Source: Chloroflexota bacterium (lineage in GTDB: Bacteria > Chloroflexota > Ktedonobacteria > Ktedonobacterales > JACDGC01). From it: a DNA stretch of 9,440 bases. How positions within the stretch are numbered: the stretch's first letter is position 1; each line of letters starts with the position of its first letter. Of the stretch, positions 1 through 6,850 are shown in pieces. The stretch lies in assembly GCA_021812265.1 (NCBI GenBank), contig JAKAOI010000059.1, forward strand, positions 1 through 9,440. The letters run 5' to 3'. Made by a program: the position numbers and the translations under genes. The notes below the pieces were generated by a model. That model was not told where the DNA came from, did not search any database, and saw only the letters and a program-made list of their open reading frames with translations.

Positions 1-1
1 C

Positions 2-724
2 GAATATGCCAGCGCAGTGTCTTTCAGCGATGCCCGCATCATTTTATTTCCGGTGCGTTCTTTAAACGGTGTTTTTGCTTACACCGTATGCCCCTTTGTG
101 CTGGCGCGGCTGGCGCGCGAAGCCAGTTTTGCCGGTGTGATGGACGCAACAGAGCAAAAAGTATTTTCTTCAATAACTATTGAAAAAAATTGCGCGCTGG
201 TTACCTCACAAAGCAGTTTAGTCCTAAAACGCAATAACGATGTAAAAGTTGTGCTGGAAGAATATTCTTTCTCTGCGAAACCAAGCGAGAACGTAACAGC
301 TATTGCGCAATGGCTTGCAAAACACGCACTGCCGGACGCACAGGCATATACCTATTGGCGCGATAAACTCCAAAACAGTTTAATTATTTTAAGCGATGAT
401 GATTTTAAAGATTTTGTAACCAACAACACCGAAGTCATTACCCGTGTGGCAATTGATAACGCATCGAAAATCGTAAAAACGGGGGCGCTTTGGGTTCAAG
501 AATCGTTGCCGGCAGATACACTGCTATTCAGTTCAATAACCACACGCGCAACCCGCAGCAGTGATCTGCCAAAAGATGCGGCCGCCGTTTCACAATGGCT
601 GAGCGATCAGATAAAACAGCTTGGGCGCGCCCAAATTGGCGGAGATGAAACAACCGGACAAGGTGTTGTCTCACTCACATGGAGCCAAAATATTGCAAAG
701 GATGAAAAAACCAATGACAAATAA
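2..724 (+). CDS. cmr4: Type III-B effector backbone protein Cmr4 (Cas7 group), 5' end cut off by the window
   Basis: Cmr4 forms the repeated backbone of the Cmr complex along the crRNA and cleaves bound target RNA at 6-nt intervals. The reading frame is open from base 2, with no start in the window; the GTG at 17 is only an internal valine. The visible 240 codons begin with SDARIILFPVRSLNGVFAYTV, the highly conserved Cmr4 block, and end with the glycine-rich RAMP block IGGDETTGQG about 25 residues before the stop. Family members are usually near 290 to 300 residues, so roughly 50 to 60 N-terminal residues are missing. The catalytic aspartate of characterised Cmr4 proteins lies in that missing part and cannot be checked. 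The stop overlaps cmr5 by 11 nt, indicating coupled translation. Identification is firm; the 5' end is simply outside the window. Confidence 0.95.
   Translation, partial: EYASAVSFSDARIILFPVRSLNGVFAYTVCPFVLARLAREASFAGVMDATEQKVFSSITIEKNCALVTSQSSLVLKRNNDVKVVLEEYSFSAKPSENVTAIAQWLAKHALPDAQAYTYWRDKLQNSLIILSDDDFKDFVTNNTEVITRVAIDNASKIVKTGALWVQESLPADTLLFSSITTRATRSSDLPKDAAAVSQWLSDQIKQLGRAQIGGDETTGQGVVSLTWSQNIAKDEKTNDK
697..702 (+). promoter_or_regulatory. Ribosome-binding site for cmr5
   Basis: AAAGGA lies inside the end of cmr4, 11 nt before the ATG at 714. It favours 714 as the cmr5 start over the in-frame upstream codon at 621, and over the in-frame ATG at 726, which would sit 23 nt away. Confidence 0.6.
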
Positions 725-1136
725 TATGAACACCGCTCCTATGGGACGTAAACAAACCTTGGCGCAGCAACGCGCGCAAAGCGCATGGCAAAATATCAAC
801 AAAGTAGACGAAATAAAAACCAATGGCGTTAAAGGTAAATATGGCTCCCTTGTGCGCGGCCTGCCGGCGCAAATTCAGCGAGACGGTATGGGGCCAACCT
901 TAGCGTTTTTATACGCCAAAGGGAAAAAAGAAACACACCATGAAAAAGTGGTAGAACATCTCATGTCGTGGCTCAGCGTACAATTTGCCATCCCTGCCGA
1001 ACAGAAAGATTTAATGACATGGCTGCTGCAACAAGACAGTGAGACCTACCGACAGGTAACAAATGAAGCTCAGGCATATTTGTTTTGGCTGAAACGCTTT
1101 GCTGAAGCAAAAGATTGGAAATCTGAAAATGAGTGA
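714..1136 (+). CDS. cmr5: Type III-B effector small subunit Cmr5 (Cas11 group)
   Basis: Cmr5 is the small, all-helical subunit that stacks along the inner face of the Cmr complex and supports target RNA binding. The product is 140 residues, in the usual size range. Visible family features are the N-terminal helix TLAQQRAQSAW, the block KYGSLVRGLPAQIQRDG, which resembles the Cmr5 stretch packing against the backbone, and the following LAFLYAKGK. Much of the rest is helical and charged, ending in LFWLKRFAEA. I chose the ATG at 714 because it follows an AAAGGA site and overlaps cmr4 by 11 nt. The in-frame ATG at 726 is an alternative that would shorten the protein by four residues. A start at 621 would add about 31 residues read through the cmr4 end and is unlikely. 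The stop overlaps cmr6 by 8 nt. Confidence 0.92.
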   Translation: MTNNMNTAPMGRKQTLAQQRAQSAWQNINKVDEIKTNGVKGKYGSLVRGLPAQIQRDGMGPTLAFLYAKGKKETHHEKVVEHLMSWLSVQFAIPAEQKDLMTWLLQQDSETYRQVTNEAQAYLFWLKRFAEAKDWKSENE

Positions 1137-2139
1137 TACATATCTCATCCCACAAGACACAAAAGAAGCCGGTGAATATCTTGTGTCTACCGGCCAAGCA
1201 ATAAAAAGCTGCATAAACGCAAGTTTATTGCTGCATAAATACGCGCCGCGTGAAATCATTGAATCGCCGGAAAAAAATACCGAGTGGCTGAAAAATTTTT
1301 GCGGCAAATTTGAATTAAAACCGGCAAATGAATACGGCAAATTGGTTGCGGCGCAAAAAAAACGCTGGGATATGCGCAGAAACGACGAAACCAAATACTT
1401 TACACTGGTAACCAGATCTCGCCTGTTGGTAGGGTCCGGCGATAAAAACGCTATGGAAATTGGATTAACCCTGCAACATGTAACCGGGCTGCCCTATATT
1501 CCCGGCAGCGCGCTAAAAGGTTTGGCGCGTGCAACCGCGCTGATTAAGCTGGCGCAGCGCTTTGCCATAACTATGGAAAAAAAGCCTATAGAGATATTTG
1601 AAGAGCTGCTGGTGTGCCCCACCGACGCAACACAAGAACGCGCGCAATTATGGGAAAAGCTGAAAATGAATGATACAGCAACGCAAAAGCTTTCATTAGC
1701 AACTATCAGCGAAGACCCAGAAGCAACGCTGTTTCAAACAGTATTTGGCAGCCAGCAGCAGGCCGGCGCGTGCGTGTTCTACGACGCCGCGTTGATAGAT
1801 TTACCTTATGTTAAAACAGCTCCCGGAACCCAATCTGCCCAAAGGGCTAGAACATTATTTGAAGTGGATGTGCTAACACCGCATTTTCCCAATTACTATC
1901 GCTATCCGCAAAATAAACCGCCATCTGACGATCAATCACCAATACCGGTAATGTTTTTAACGGTCGCGGCAGGTGTGCGGTTTGGTTTTACCGTTGCTCC
2001 GGCAGGAATCGGCAGAGCCAAAAAATCTACAGTAGAGCAGGCAGAGCAATGGCTGAAAGAGGGCTTAACAAGATACGGCATTGGCGGAAAAACATCGGCA
2101 GGCTATGGCGCATTTACCGAAACCGAAGTTTTACACTAA
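1129..2139 (+). CDS. cmr6: Type III-B effector RAMP protein Cmr6 (Cas7 group)
   Basis: Cmr6 is the Cas7-like RAMP subunit capping the 3'-crRNA end of the Cmr complex. The product is 336 residues. About 90 N-terminal residues of mostly helical, charged sequence precede the RAMP core. The core begins at SRLLVGSGDKNAMEIG (around 97-112). It then shows the characteristic LPYIPGSALKGLAR segment (around 121-134), the diagnostic Cmr6 block FEVDVLTPHFPNYY in the middle, and the C-terminal glycine-rich loop GIGGKTSAGYGAF (around 317-329). The ATG at 1129 was chosen because it begins just inside cmr5 with an 8-nt overlap. A TTG at 1099 in the same frame would add ten residues without a better ribosome-binding site. 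Only a weak GGAA precedes the ATG, so translational coupling to cmr5 is likely. Only 3 nt separate its stop from the next gene. Confidence 0.95.
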   Translation: MSDTYLIPQDTKEAGEYLVSTGQAIKSCINASLLLHKYAPREIIESPEKNTEWLKNFCGKFELKPANEYGKLVAAQKKRWDMRRNDETKYFTLVTRSRLLVGSGDKNAMEIGLTLQHVTGLPYIPGSALKGLARATALIKLAQRFAITMEKKPIEIFEELLVCPTDATQERAQLWEKLKMNDTATQKLSLATISEDPEATLFQTVFGSQQQAGACVFYDAALIDLPYVKTAPGTQSAQRARTLFEVDVLTPHFPNYYRYPQNKPPSDDQSPIPVMFLTVAAGVRFGFTVAPAGIGRAKKSTVEQAEQWLKEGLTRYGIGGKTSAGYGAFTETEVLH

Positions 2140-2142
2140 ACC

Positions 2143-3003
2143 ATGACTAAAAAAATTACCGGCGGGCAGCAGCTTTTTGCGGCAACCTTGGGCGCCCGCC
2201 CCGAAGCTATTACAAATGCGCTGGATATTTTAATGCCCGCTAAGTCATTTCATACCGCGGTGATCATTCATACCTATGCTCAGGAACAAACCATTGCCAA
2301 ATCTTTAAACTTGCTGCGGCCGATAATGGGACATGATTACCCGACATTGAACGTTGAATGGAGACAGATTGTTACCAAACAGAATACACCGCTGCGCGAT
2401 ATTACAAATGAATCTAGTGCAGAAGCATATTATAAGGGAATAGTTGATATCTTGCAGGAATATAAGGATCGAGACTATACCATCAGTCTGCTGGTTTCCG
2501 GCGGACGCAAAGCCATGAGTATCTACGCTGCGTTTGCTGCAGTACAAGTTTTTACACACGCCGATTCTGTTTGGGTAATCCTTTCAAACGATATTCTCCA
2601 TGAAATAGAAGGACAATTTCATGTTGCGCCGGAATATCAAAAAAAACAGCAGCTGGTACAGCTTCCCGTAGTATATGGCAGCCGCACCGGCGCAGAAAAT
2701 CATGTCATTGTAGACACACCTGAATTCGGCCTGCTGCATGGCGGCAAACTGCGCAAAGAATTCTTTGACAAACTGACAAAAAGCGAGATGAGCATTATTG
2801 ACGCTCTGGAACGCGAACCATATATTCCCAACGCACAACTTGCGGAAAAGCTTGTGAAAAGTGTCAGCACCATTGAAAATCAACTGCGCAGCATCTACAC
2901 GAAAGTAGAATTGGTTACACAGGGAAAAATCTCTCTCGAACATATTGCCAGTCGCAATAAACGTCAATTACTATTGGATATTTTACAAAGACGAAAGGTA
3001 TAA
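2143..3003 (+). CDS. CARF protein of the NE0113/ring-nuclease-like family with C-terminal LuxR-like helix-turn-helix
   Basis: The 286-residue product has two parts. Residues 11-165 match the NE0113-type CARF fold: an N-terminal FAATLGARPEAITNALDIL block, a central strand with HTAVIIHTYA, PLRDIT near 83-88, and the signature SGGRKAMSIYAAFAA at 119-133. CARF domains bind cyclic oligoadenylates, and some in this group cleave them; the lysine after GGR (123) occupies the place of the cOA-contacting lysine in known ring nucleases (family knowledge, not tested here). Residues 211-255 read LTKSEMSIIDAL, NAQLAEKL, VSTIENQLRSIYTKV, a good match to a LuxR/GerE-type DNA-binding helix-turn-helix. I infer a cOA-responsive regulator, or a ring nuclease controlled by DNA or dimer state. 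No Shine-Dalgarno site is visible before the ATG, which lies 3 nt after cmr6, so coupling to cmr6 is likely. The CARF assignment is firm. The LuxR subclass is a motif-level call, and Csa3 (CARF-wHTH) is the nearest functional analogue rather than a match. Confidence 0.85.
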   Translation: MTKKITGGQQLFAATLGARPEAITNALDILMPAKSFHTAVIIHTYAQEQTIAKSLNLLRPIMGHDYPTLNVEWRQIVTKQNTPLRDITNESSAEAYYKGIVDILQEYKDRDYTISLLVSGGRKAMSIYAAFAAVQVFTHADSVWVILSNDILHEIEGQFHVAPEYQKKQQLVQLPVVYGSRTGAENHVIVDTPEFGLLHGGKLRKEFFDKLTKSEMSIIDALEREPYIPNAQLAEKLVKSVSTIENQLRSIYTKVELVTQGKISLEHIASRNKRQLLLDILQRRKV

Positions 3004-3010
3004 TTTTGCT

Positions 3011-4252
3011 ATGGAAGCGCAAACATCTCTTAATCGCCCAAACATTGTCATCGGCGCGTTGGGCACTACCAATTACAAACAAACAACCTATACATTTGGT
3101 GACAACAGTCCATCCTACCCAACACAATTTTTTTTGGCGGCTTTAGCTGCAGTAAAACAAGCGCAACACATACTCGTATTTGCAACCGAGGCGGCGCAAA
3201 ATAACAACGGCCAGCTATTGGAAGATGAAGCTCAGCGGCTTTGTGGTATAAAACCAACATTTATACGCATCGATGAAGGAAAAGATATGTATGAGCTTTG
3301 GGATATCTTTCAGGCTATTGCAAACGCCATACCGCAAAACGCAGAAGTTTTCGCCGATATTACCAATAGCTATCGCTCACTTCCGCTTTTGATGAACAGC
3401 GCGTTGGTATACCTCACTCACGTTAAAGGAGTAACTGTTCGCGAAATTGCCTATGGAGCGTTTGAAGCGAAAAGCGCCGACAATATTTCTCCCGTCTTTA
3501 ATATTACTCCGTTCACCAGCCTTATCGACTGGAGCGCGGCGGTAAAAGTATTCACCACAACCGGCAGCTGCTCAGCAATCTCCGATATGTTGGATACCAC
3601 ATTAGTGTATATTGTAGACAGCAAATACTTTGTTTTAGAAGAAGATGGCTGGGAACGACTGCCTCAAGAAATTGACGAGCATTTTGCAAAGCTTCAAAGT
3701 TTGCTGCAGCAATTCAGCGAATTTGCAGATATGATCTATATCATTCGCTTAACCAATATTGCCAAAGACATTGTCGAGGAAATCAAAGCAGTTCGCGAAT
3801 ATCTTATTGCCCCAATTGCCACATTCTTTGATTCCATTCAACAAGAATTTAATCGATTTGCGGCCCCGCCATTTACACTCAGCACAGCGCAAGAACAGCT
3901 TGCCAAGCAAATTCGCTTGATGGAATGGCTGACAGATAAAAAACATTATTTCCAGGCAATTACCGTTGCAAGAGAGTGGTTTATTACGTGGGCAATGCTA
4001 CAACATGGTGGCTTTCAAGAAGATGATTTTCTCAATTTTGAGAAACGAGATGATATCAATGTTCCGGACGTAATAAGAAAACGTCCCTATTCCAACCAGC
4101 AAGAAACGATACGAATCTGGAACAGTACCAAAGAACTTCGCAATGAATTGGCGCATTGCGGCTATAGCAAAACGACAAAAAGCGCCGAAGATATCCAGAA
4201 AAAAGTTGAAAAAATTGTTCAATTTTTAGCAAAAAAAGGACCGTCTTTGTGA
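3011..4252 (+). CDS. CARF-HEPN ribonuclease, TM1812/Csx1-Csx2-like ('DxTHG motif' family)
   Basis: Proteins of this family bind cyclic oligoadenylate made by Cas10 and become non-specific RNases during type III immunity. The product is 413 residues. The N-terminal CARF domain opens with ALGTTNYKQTTYTF (16-29), followed by ILVFATEAA (54-62), DMYELWDIFQAI (92-103), ADITNSYRSLPLL (115-127) and YGAFEA. The last of these blocks corresponds to the family's DxTHG motif, here DITNS, with the following YRSLP intact. The C-terminal half is helical and ends in a HEPN RNase motif, RNELAH, with Arg377 and His382 as the predicted catalytic pair. I start at the ATG at 3011, 7 nt after the upstream stop, preceded by AAAGG at 2994-2998. 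A TTG at 2945 would add 22 residues inside the upstream gene and is less likely. The stop overlaps csx15 by 4 nt. Confidence 0.88.
   Translation: MEAQTSLNRPNIVIGALGTTNYKQTTYTFGDNSPSYPTQFFLAALAAVKQAQHILVFATEAAQNNNGQLLEDEAQRLCGIKPTFIRIDEGKDMYELWDIFQAIANAIPQNAEVFADITNSYRSLPLLMNSALVYLTHVKGVTVREIAYGAFEAKSADNISPVFNITPFTSLIDWSAAVKVFTTTGSCSAISDMLDTTLVYIVDSKYFVLEEDGWERLPQEIDEHFAKLQSLLQQFSEFADMIYIIRLTNIAKDIVEEIKAVREYLIAPIATFFDSIQQEFNRFAAPPFTLSTAQEQLAKQIRLMEWLTDKKHYFQAITVAREWFITWAMLQHGGFQEDDFLNFEKRDDINVPDVIRKRPYSNQQETIRIWNSTKELRNELAHCGYSKTTKSAEDIQKKVEKIVQFLAKKGPSL
4235..4240 (+). promoter_or_regulatory. Ribosome-binding site for csx15
   Basis: AAAGGA lies 8 nt before the GTG at 4249. It supports GTG as the csx15 start even though this codon overlaps the end of the CARF-HEPN gene (GTGA). 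Confidence 0.65.
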
Positions 4253-4629
4253 ATATACTAAATTTTTCGCATCCGCTTACCGAACAGCAAATAAACCAGA
4301 TCAGCGCTTGCCTTGGCAGCAGACCAACTCAAATACTAGATGTAAAAACTCACTTCAACGCCGATACGCCTTTTGCGGAACAAACACAAGAGCTATTCAC
4401 CAAACTAGGTGTCAGCAGTGATTCTTTACAGCAAGATATCTGGCTGGTTGTGCCGCCGGCGCTAAACTATATTGCCGCAATTGTGCTGGCGTATCTGCAT
4501 GGTCGCATGGGGCATTTTCCGTCTATTATCCGACTGAAACCGGTAAATGAACAGTTTGTAACAACCTATGAATTAGCCGAGATTATGAATTTAGAGGAAG
4601 TGAGGCAAACAGCGCGCTCCGAACGCTAA
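4249..4629 (+). CDS. csx15: CRISPR-associated protein Csx15, type III accessory protein
   Basis: This 126-residue protein matches what I recall of the Csx15 family: an N-terminal LNFSHPLTEQQINQI block (4-18), a middle VVPPALNYIAAIVLAYLHGRMGH stretch in separate conserved pieces (around 68-90), FPSIIRLKPV, and a C-terminal YELAEIMNLEEVRQTAR. Csx15 occurs beside type III systems with CARF effectors and has been proposed to bind or degrade cyclic oligoadenylates, lowering the signal; I do not rely on any particular biochemical result. The sequence contains no transmembrane segment or signal peptide. It starts at GTG, overlapping the CARF-HEPN stop by 4 nt with a good AAAGGA site, so the two are made together. 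That fits a signal-off partner for the neighbouring RNase. The family call is fairly sure; the function is inferred. Confidence 0.8.
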   Translation: MNILNFSHPLTEQQINQISACLGSRPTQILDVKTHFNADTPFAEQTQELFTKLGVSSDSLQQDIWLVVPPALNYIAAIVLAYLHGRMGHFPSIIRLKPVNEQFVTTYELAEIMNLEEVRQTARSER

Positions 4630-4652
4630 CCGTTTGCTAAAACCAATACGAC

Positions 4653-6833
4653 ATGGATGAATATCAGCCGATTGCGCACACCAAAAATCATGCCGGTGTG
4701 CGACAGCTTTTATCAGAACACACCTATTCTGTTGCGGCTTTAGCGGAACAATTTGCCGAACCATTTGAAGGCGGCGAATTTGCCCGCTTGGCCGGTTTGT
4801 TGCATGATATCGGCAAATATAATCCGCAATTTCAGCGCTATTTGCTGGATGCGGAAAATCACTTGCCTGCTCATAGTGTCGATCATAAGGGGGCCGGTTC
4901 TGTGCTGGCGCAGCAAATGAACATGGAGCCGCTGGCTTTTCTCGTCGCCGGGCATCATGGTGGAATGCCATCAAAGGCAGATCTAAAAATATGGCTGCAA
5001 GAACGCAGAGCCAATCCGGAAGTGTCAGCGGCAATAGTGACGGCGCAGCGCAATATTCCCGAATTGCAAACAAAAACAGCAATAAAGATCCCAGACGGCG
5101 TTAAGCAGAACAAACAATCCACAGAACTGTTTTTGCGCATGACATTTTCGGCGCTGGCAGACGCAGATTTTTTAGATACAGAACAACATTTCGCAGACGA
5201 CAACAGCGCGGCGCGGCAAGAGCCGTATTCGTTAGAGAAATATTGGAACGTGTTTCAGGAAAATCAACAGATGTTTACCGAAACAAAAACCGGGCTGTTG
5301 CATGATATACGCAAAACAATTTACACATATTGTGTAGATCGCGCTTCGGATGCTCCCGGATGTTTTCGATTAACAGCGCCAACCGGCAGCGGAAAAACTA
5401 GGTCTAGCTTAGCTTTCGCACTGAAGCATGGCTGTTTGCACCATAAAAATCGGATTATCTACGCGCTGCCATATACCAGCATAACCGAACAAACCGCCGA
5501 TGTTTTCCGTGATATTTTCCGCGATATGCCTAACGCTGTGCTGGAACACCACAGCGCAGCAACATATTGGAAGGAAAAAACGAATTCCGACAGCGAGCCG
5601 CAGTGGCTTCGGCTGGCAAGTGAGAATTGGGACGCCGGTATTATTGTAACAACAACGGTGCAATTATTTGAAAGTTTATTTGCGCGAACACCTTCAATGT
5701 GCCGAAAACTGCATAATATTGCCGGAAGCGTTATTGTGCTGGATGAAGCGCAACTGCTGCCGTTACAGCTGTTGCAGCCAATTTTACATGTATTAAAACA
5801 ACTTATTGCGCTCTATCAGGTTACAGTAGTAGTATGCAGCGCAACACAACCGGCGTTCCGCGCGCGTGAAAATTTTGATGGTATTGGCCATATTACCGAA
5901 ATTATTCCCGATGCGCAAAATTATTTTGCTGCTTTAAAAAGAGTAACCTATCATTGGCCGGAACATAACACATCCATCAGCTGGGAAAATTTGGCAAGCC
6001 GAATTATTGCAGAAAAACAATCGCTCACCATTGTCAATACCCGCAAAGATGCGGTTGCCTTAGCGCGAATTATTGGCGAAAACAGAGATGACCTATTTCA
6101 TCTTTCCACATTCATGTGCGGCGCACATCGCAAAAGCACGCTAAAAACCATAAAAAACCGCCTAGAACAGAATTTACCCTGCCATTTGGTGGCAACACAG
6201 GTAATAGAAGCCGGAGTAGATGTAGATTTTGCCGTCGGATTCCGCGCCATGGCGCCGCTGGATAGTATTGTGCAAGCAGCTGGACGGGTAAATAGAGAGG
6301 GAAAACTGCCATTTGGAAATATGCATATCTTTCTGCCCGAGGAACATACACTGCCAACCGGCGTTTATAAAATCGGCGCCGATATTACCGCCGCACTGCA
6401 TACATCATTTGATATGTACCATCCCGATACCTATGAACACTATTTTGCAGAACTATATCGGCACATAGATATAGATCAGCCTAAAATACGACAATTGCAG
6501 GAAAGCTTTGACTTTCCCGCAGTTGCAGAGCGTTTTAGCATGATTCCCAAAGACGCTTTCCCCGTATTGGTGATTGATTCTGCCGCAGGAAACACCAAAT
6601 TTGCAGAAGCAGCATTGGCAGAATTACAGCATAATCAGTATGCCGCGCGAAAAATTCTGCGAAAGTTGCAGCCCTATTTGGTCAATTTGCACTTCTTTGA
6701 TATCAAAACTGCCGTGGAACGCAGCTCTGTCGCCGAAATTATCCCTGGGTTGTGGCGGTGGTTAGGTGTATACCACCCGCTATTTGGTGTCGACCTAGAC
6801 AGCTTTTTAAATCCCGAATTGGGAATTTTTTAA
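4653..6833 (+). CDS. cas3: Type I-C CRISPR nuclease-helicase Cas3
   Basis: Cas3 is recruited by DNA-bound Cascade, nicks the displaced strand and degrades it while moving 3' to 5' with ATP. The 726-residue product has both domains intact. The N-terminal HD nuclease shows His23, the LLHDIGKYNPQF block with His51-Asp52 and Lys55, HSVDHKG with His78, and AGHHGG with His101-His102. The superfamily 2 helicase shows Walker A APTGSGKT (242-249), the Walker B DEAQ (364-367), motif III SAT (396-398), QVIEAGVDVDF from 516, and motif VI QAAGRVNR (541-548). The short C-terminal domain ends in FLNPELGIF. The ATG at 4653 gives the expected N-terminus with IAHTKNH. It follows csx15 by 23 nt without a clear Shine-Dalgarno site, so expression may be low. 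No frameshift or missing catalytic residue was seen. Confidence 0.97.
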   Translation: MDEYQPIAHTKNHAGVRQLLSEHTYSVAALAEQFAEPFEGGEFARLAGLLHDIGKYNPQFQRYLLDAENHLPAHSVDHKGAGSVLAQQMNMEPLAFLVAGHHGGMPSKADLKIWLQERRANPEVSAAIVTAQRNIPELQTKTAIKIPDGVKQNKQSTELFLRMTFSALADADFLDTEQHFADDNSAARQEPYSLEKYWNVFQENQQMFTETKTGLLHDIRKTIYTYCVDRASDAPGCFRLTAPTGSGKTRSSLAFALKHGCLHHKNRIIYALPYTSITEQTADVFRDIFRDMPNAVLEHHSAATYWKEKTNSDSEPQWLRLASENWDAGIIVTTTVQLFESLFARTPSMCRKLHNIAGSVIVLDEAQLLPLQLLQPILHVLKQLIALYQVTVVVCSATQPAFRARENFDGIGHITEIIPDAQNYFAALKRVTYHWPEHNTSISWENLASRIIAEKQSLTIVNTRKDAVALARIIGENRDDLFHLSTFMCGAHRKSTLKTIKNRLEQNLPCHLVATQVIEAGVDVDFAVGFRAMAPLDSIVQAAGRVNREGKLPFGNMHIFLPEEHTLPTGVYKIGADITAALHTSFDMYHPDTYEHYFAELYRHIDIDQPKIRQLQESFDFPAVAERFSMIPKDAFPVLVIDSAAGNTKFAEAALAELQHNQYAARKILRKLQPYLVNLHFFDIKTAVERSSVAEIIPGLWRWLGVYHPLFGVDLDSFLNPELGIF

Positions 6834-6838
6834 TAACG

Positions 6839-6844
6839 AAAGGA
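6839..6844 (+). promoter_or_regulatory. Ribosome-binding site for cas5c
   Basis: AAAGGA ends 6 nt before the GTG at 6851, in the 17-nt gap after cas3. This fixes GTG as the cas5c start; the longer in-frame extension back to 6752 would overlap cas3 and has no such site. Confidence 0.75.
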
Positions 6845-6850
6845 TACATT

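Noticed and set aside
973..1394. Minus-strand open frames opposite cmr5/cmr6, and similar ones elsewhere
   Set aside because: They run opposite conserved Cas genes, have no ribosome-binding sites or recognisable domains, and are Cys/Phe-rich in the manner of antisense shadows.
2999..3004. Perfect TATAAT just before the CARF-HEPN start, possible leaderless promoter
   Set aside because: There is no acceptable -35 hexamer at 16-18 nt (the best, TTGGAT at 2974, is 19 nt away with three matches), and the hexamer spans the stop of the upstream gene.
4630..4652. Junction between csx15 and cas3 as a possible recombination or attachment site
   Set aside because: Only 23 nt, with no direct or inverted repeat, and no shift in base composition on either side that I could see by eye.
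6812..6831. Terminator-like element at the cas3 stop: TCCC/GGGA pairing followed by six T residues
   Set aside because: The stem is only 4 bp of A/T- and G/C-mixed pairs without a strong extension, lies in coding sequence for NPELGIF, and is followed at once by cas5c with a good ribosome-binding site. At most a weak attenuator.
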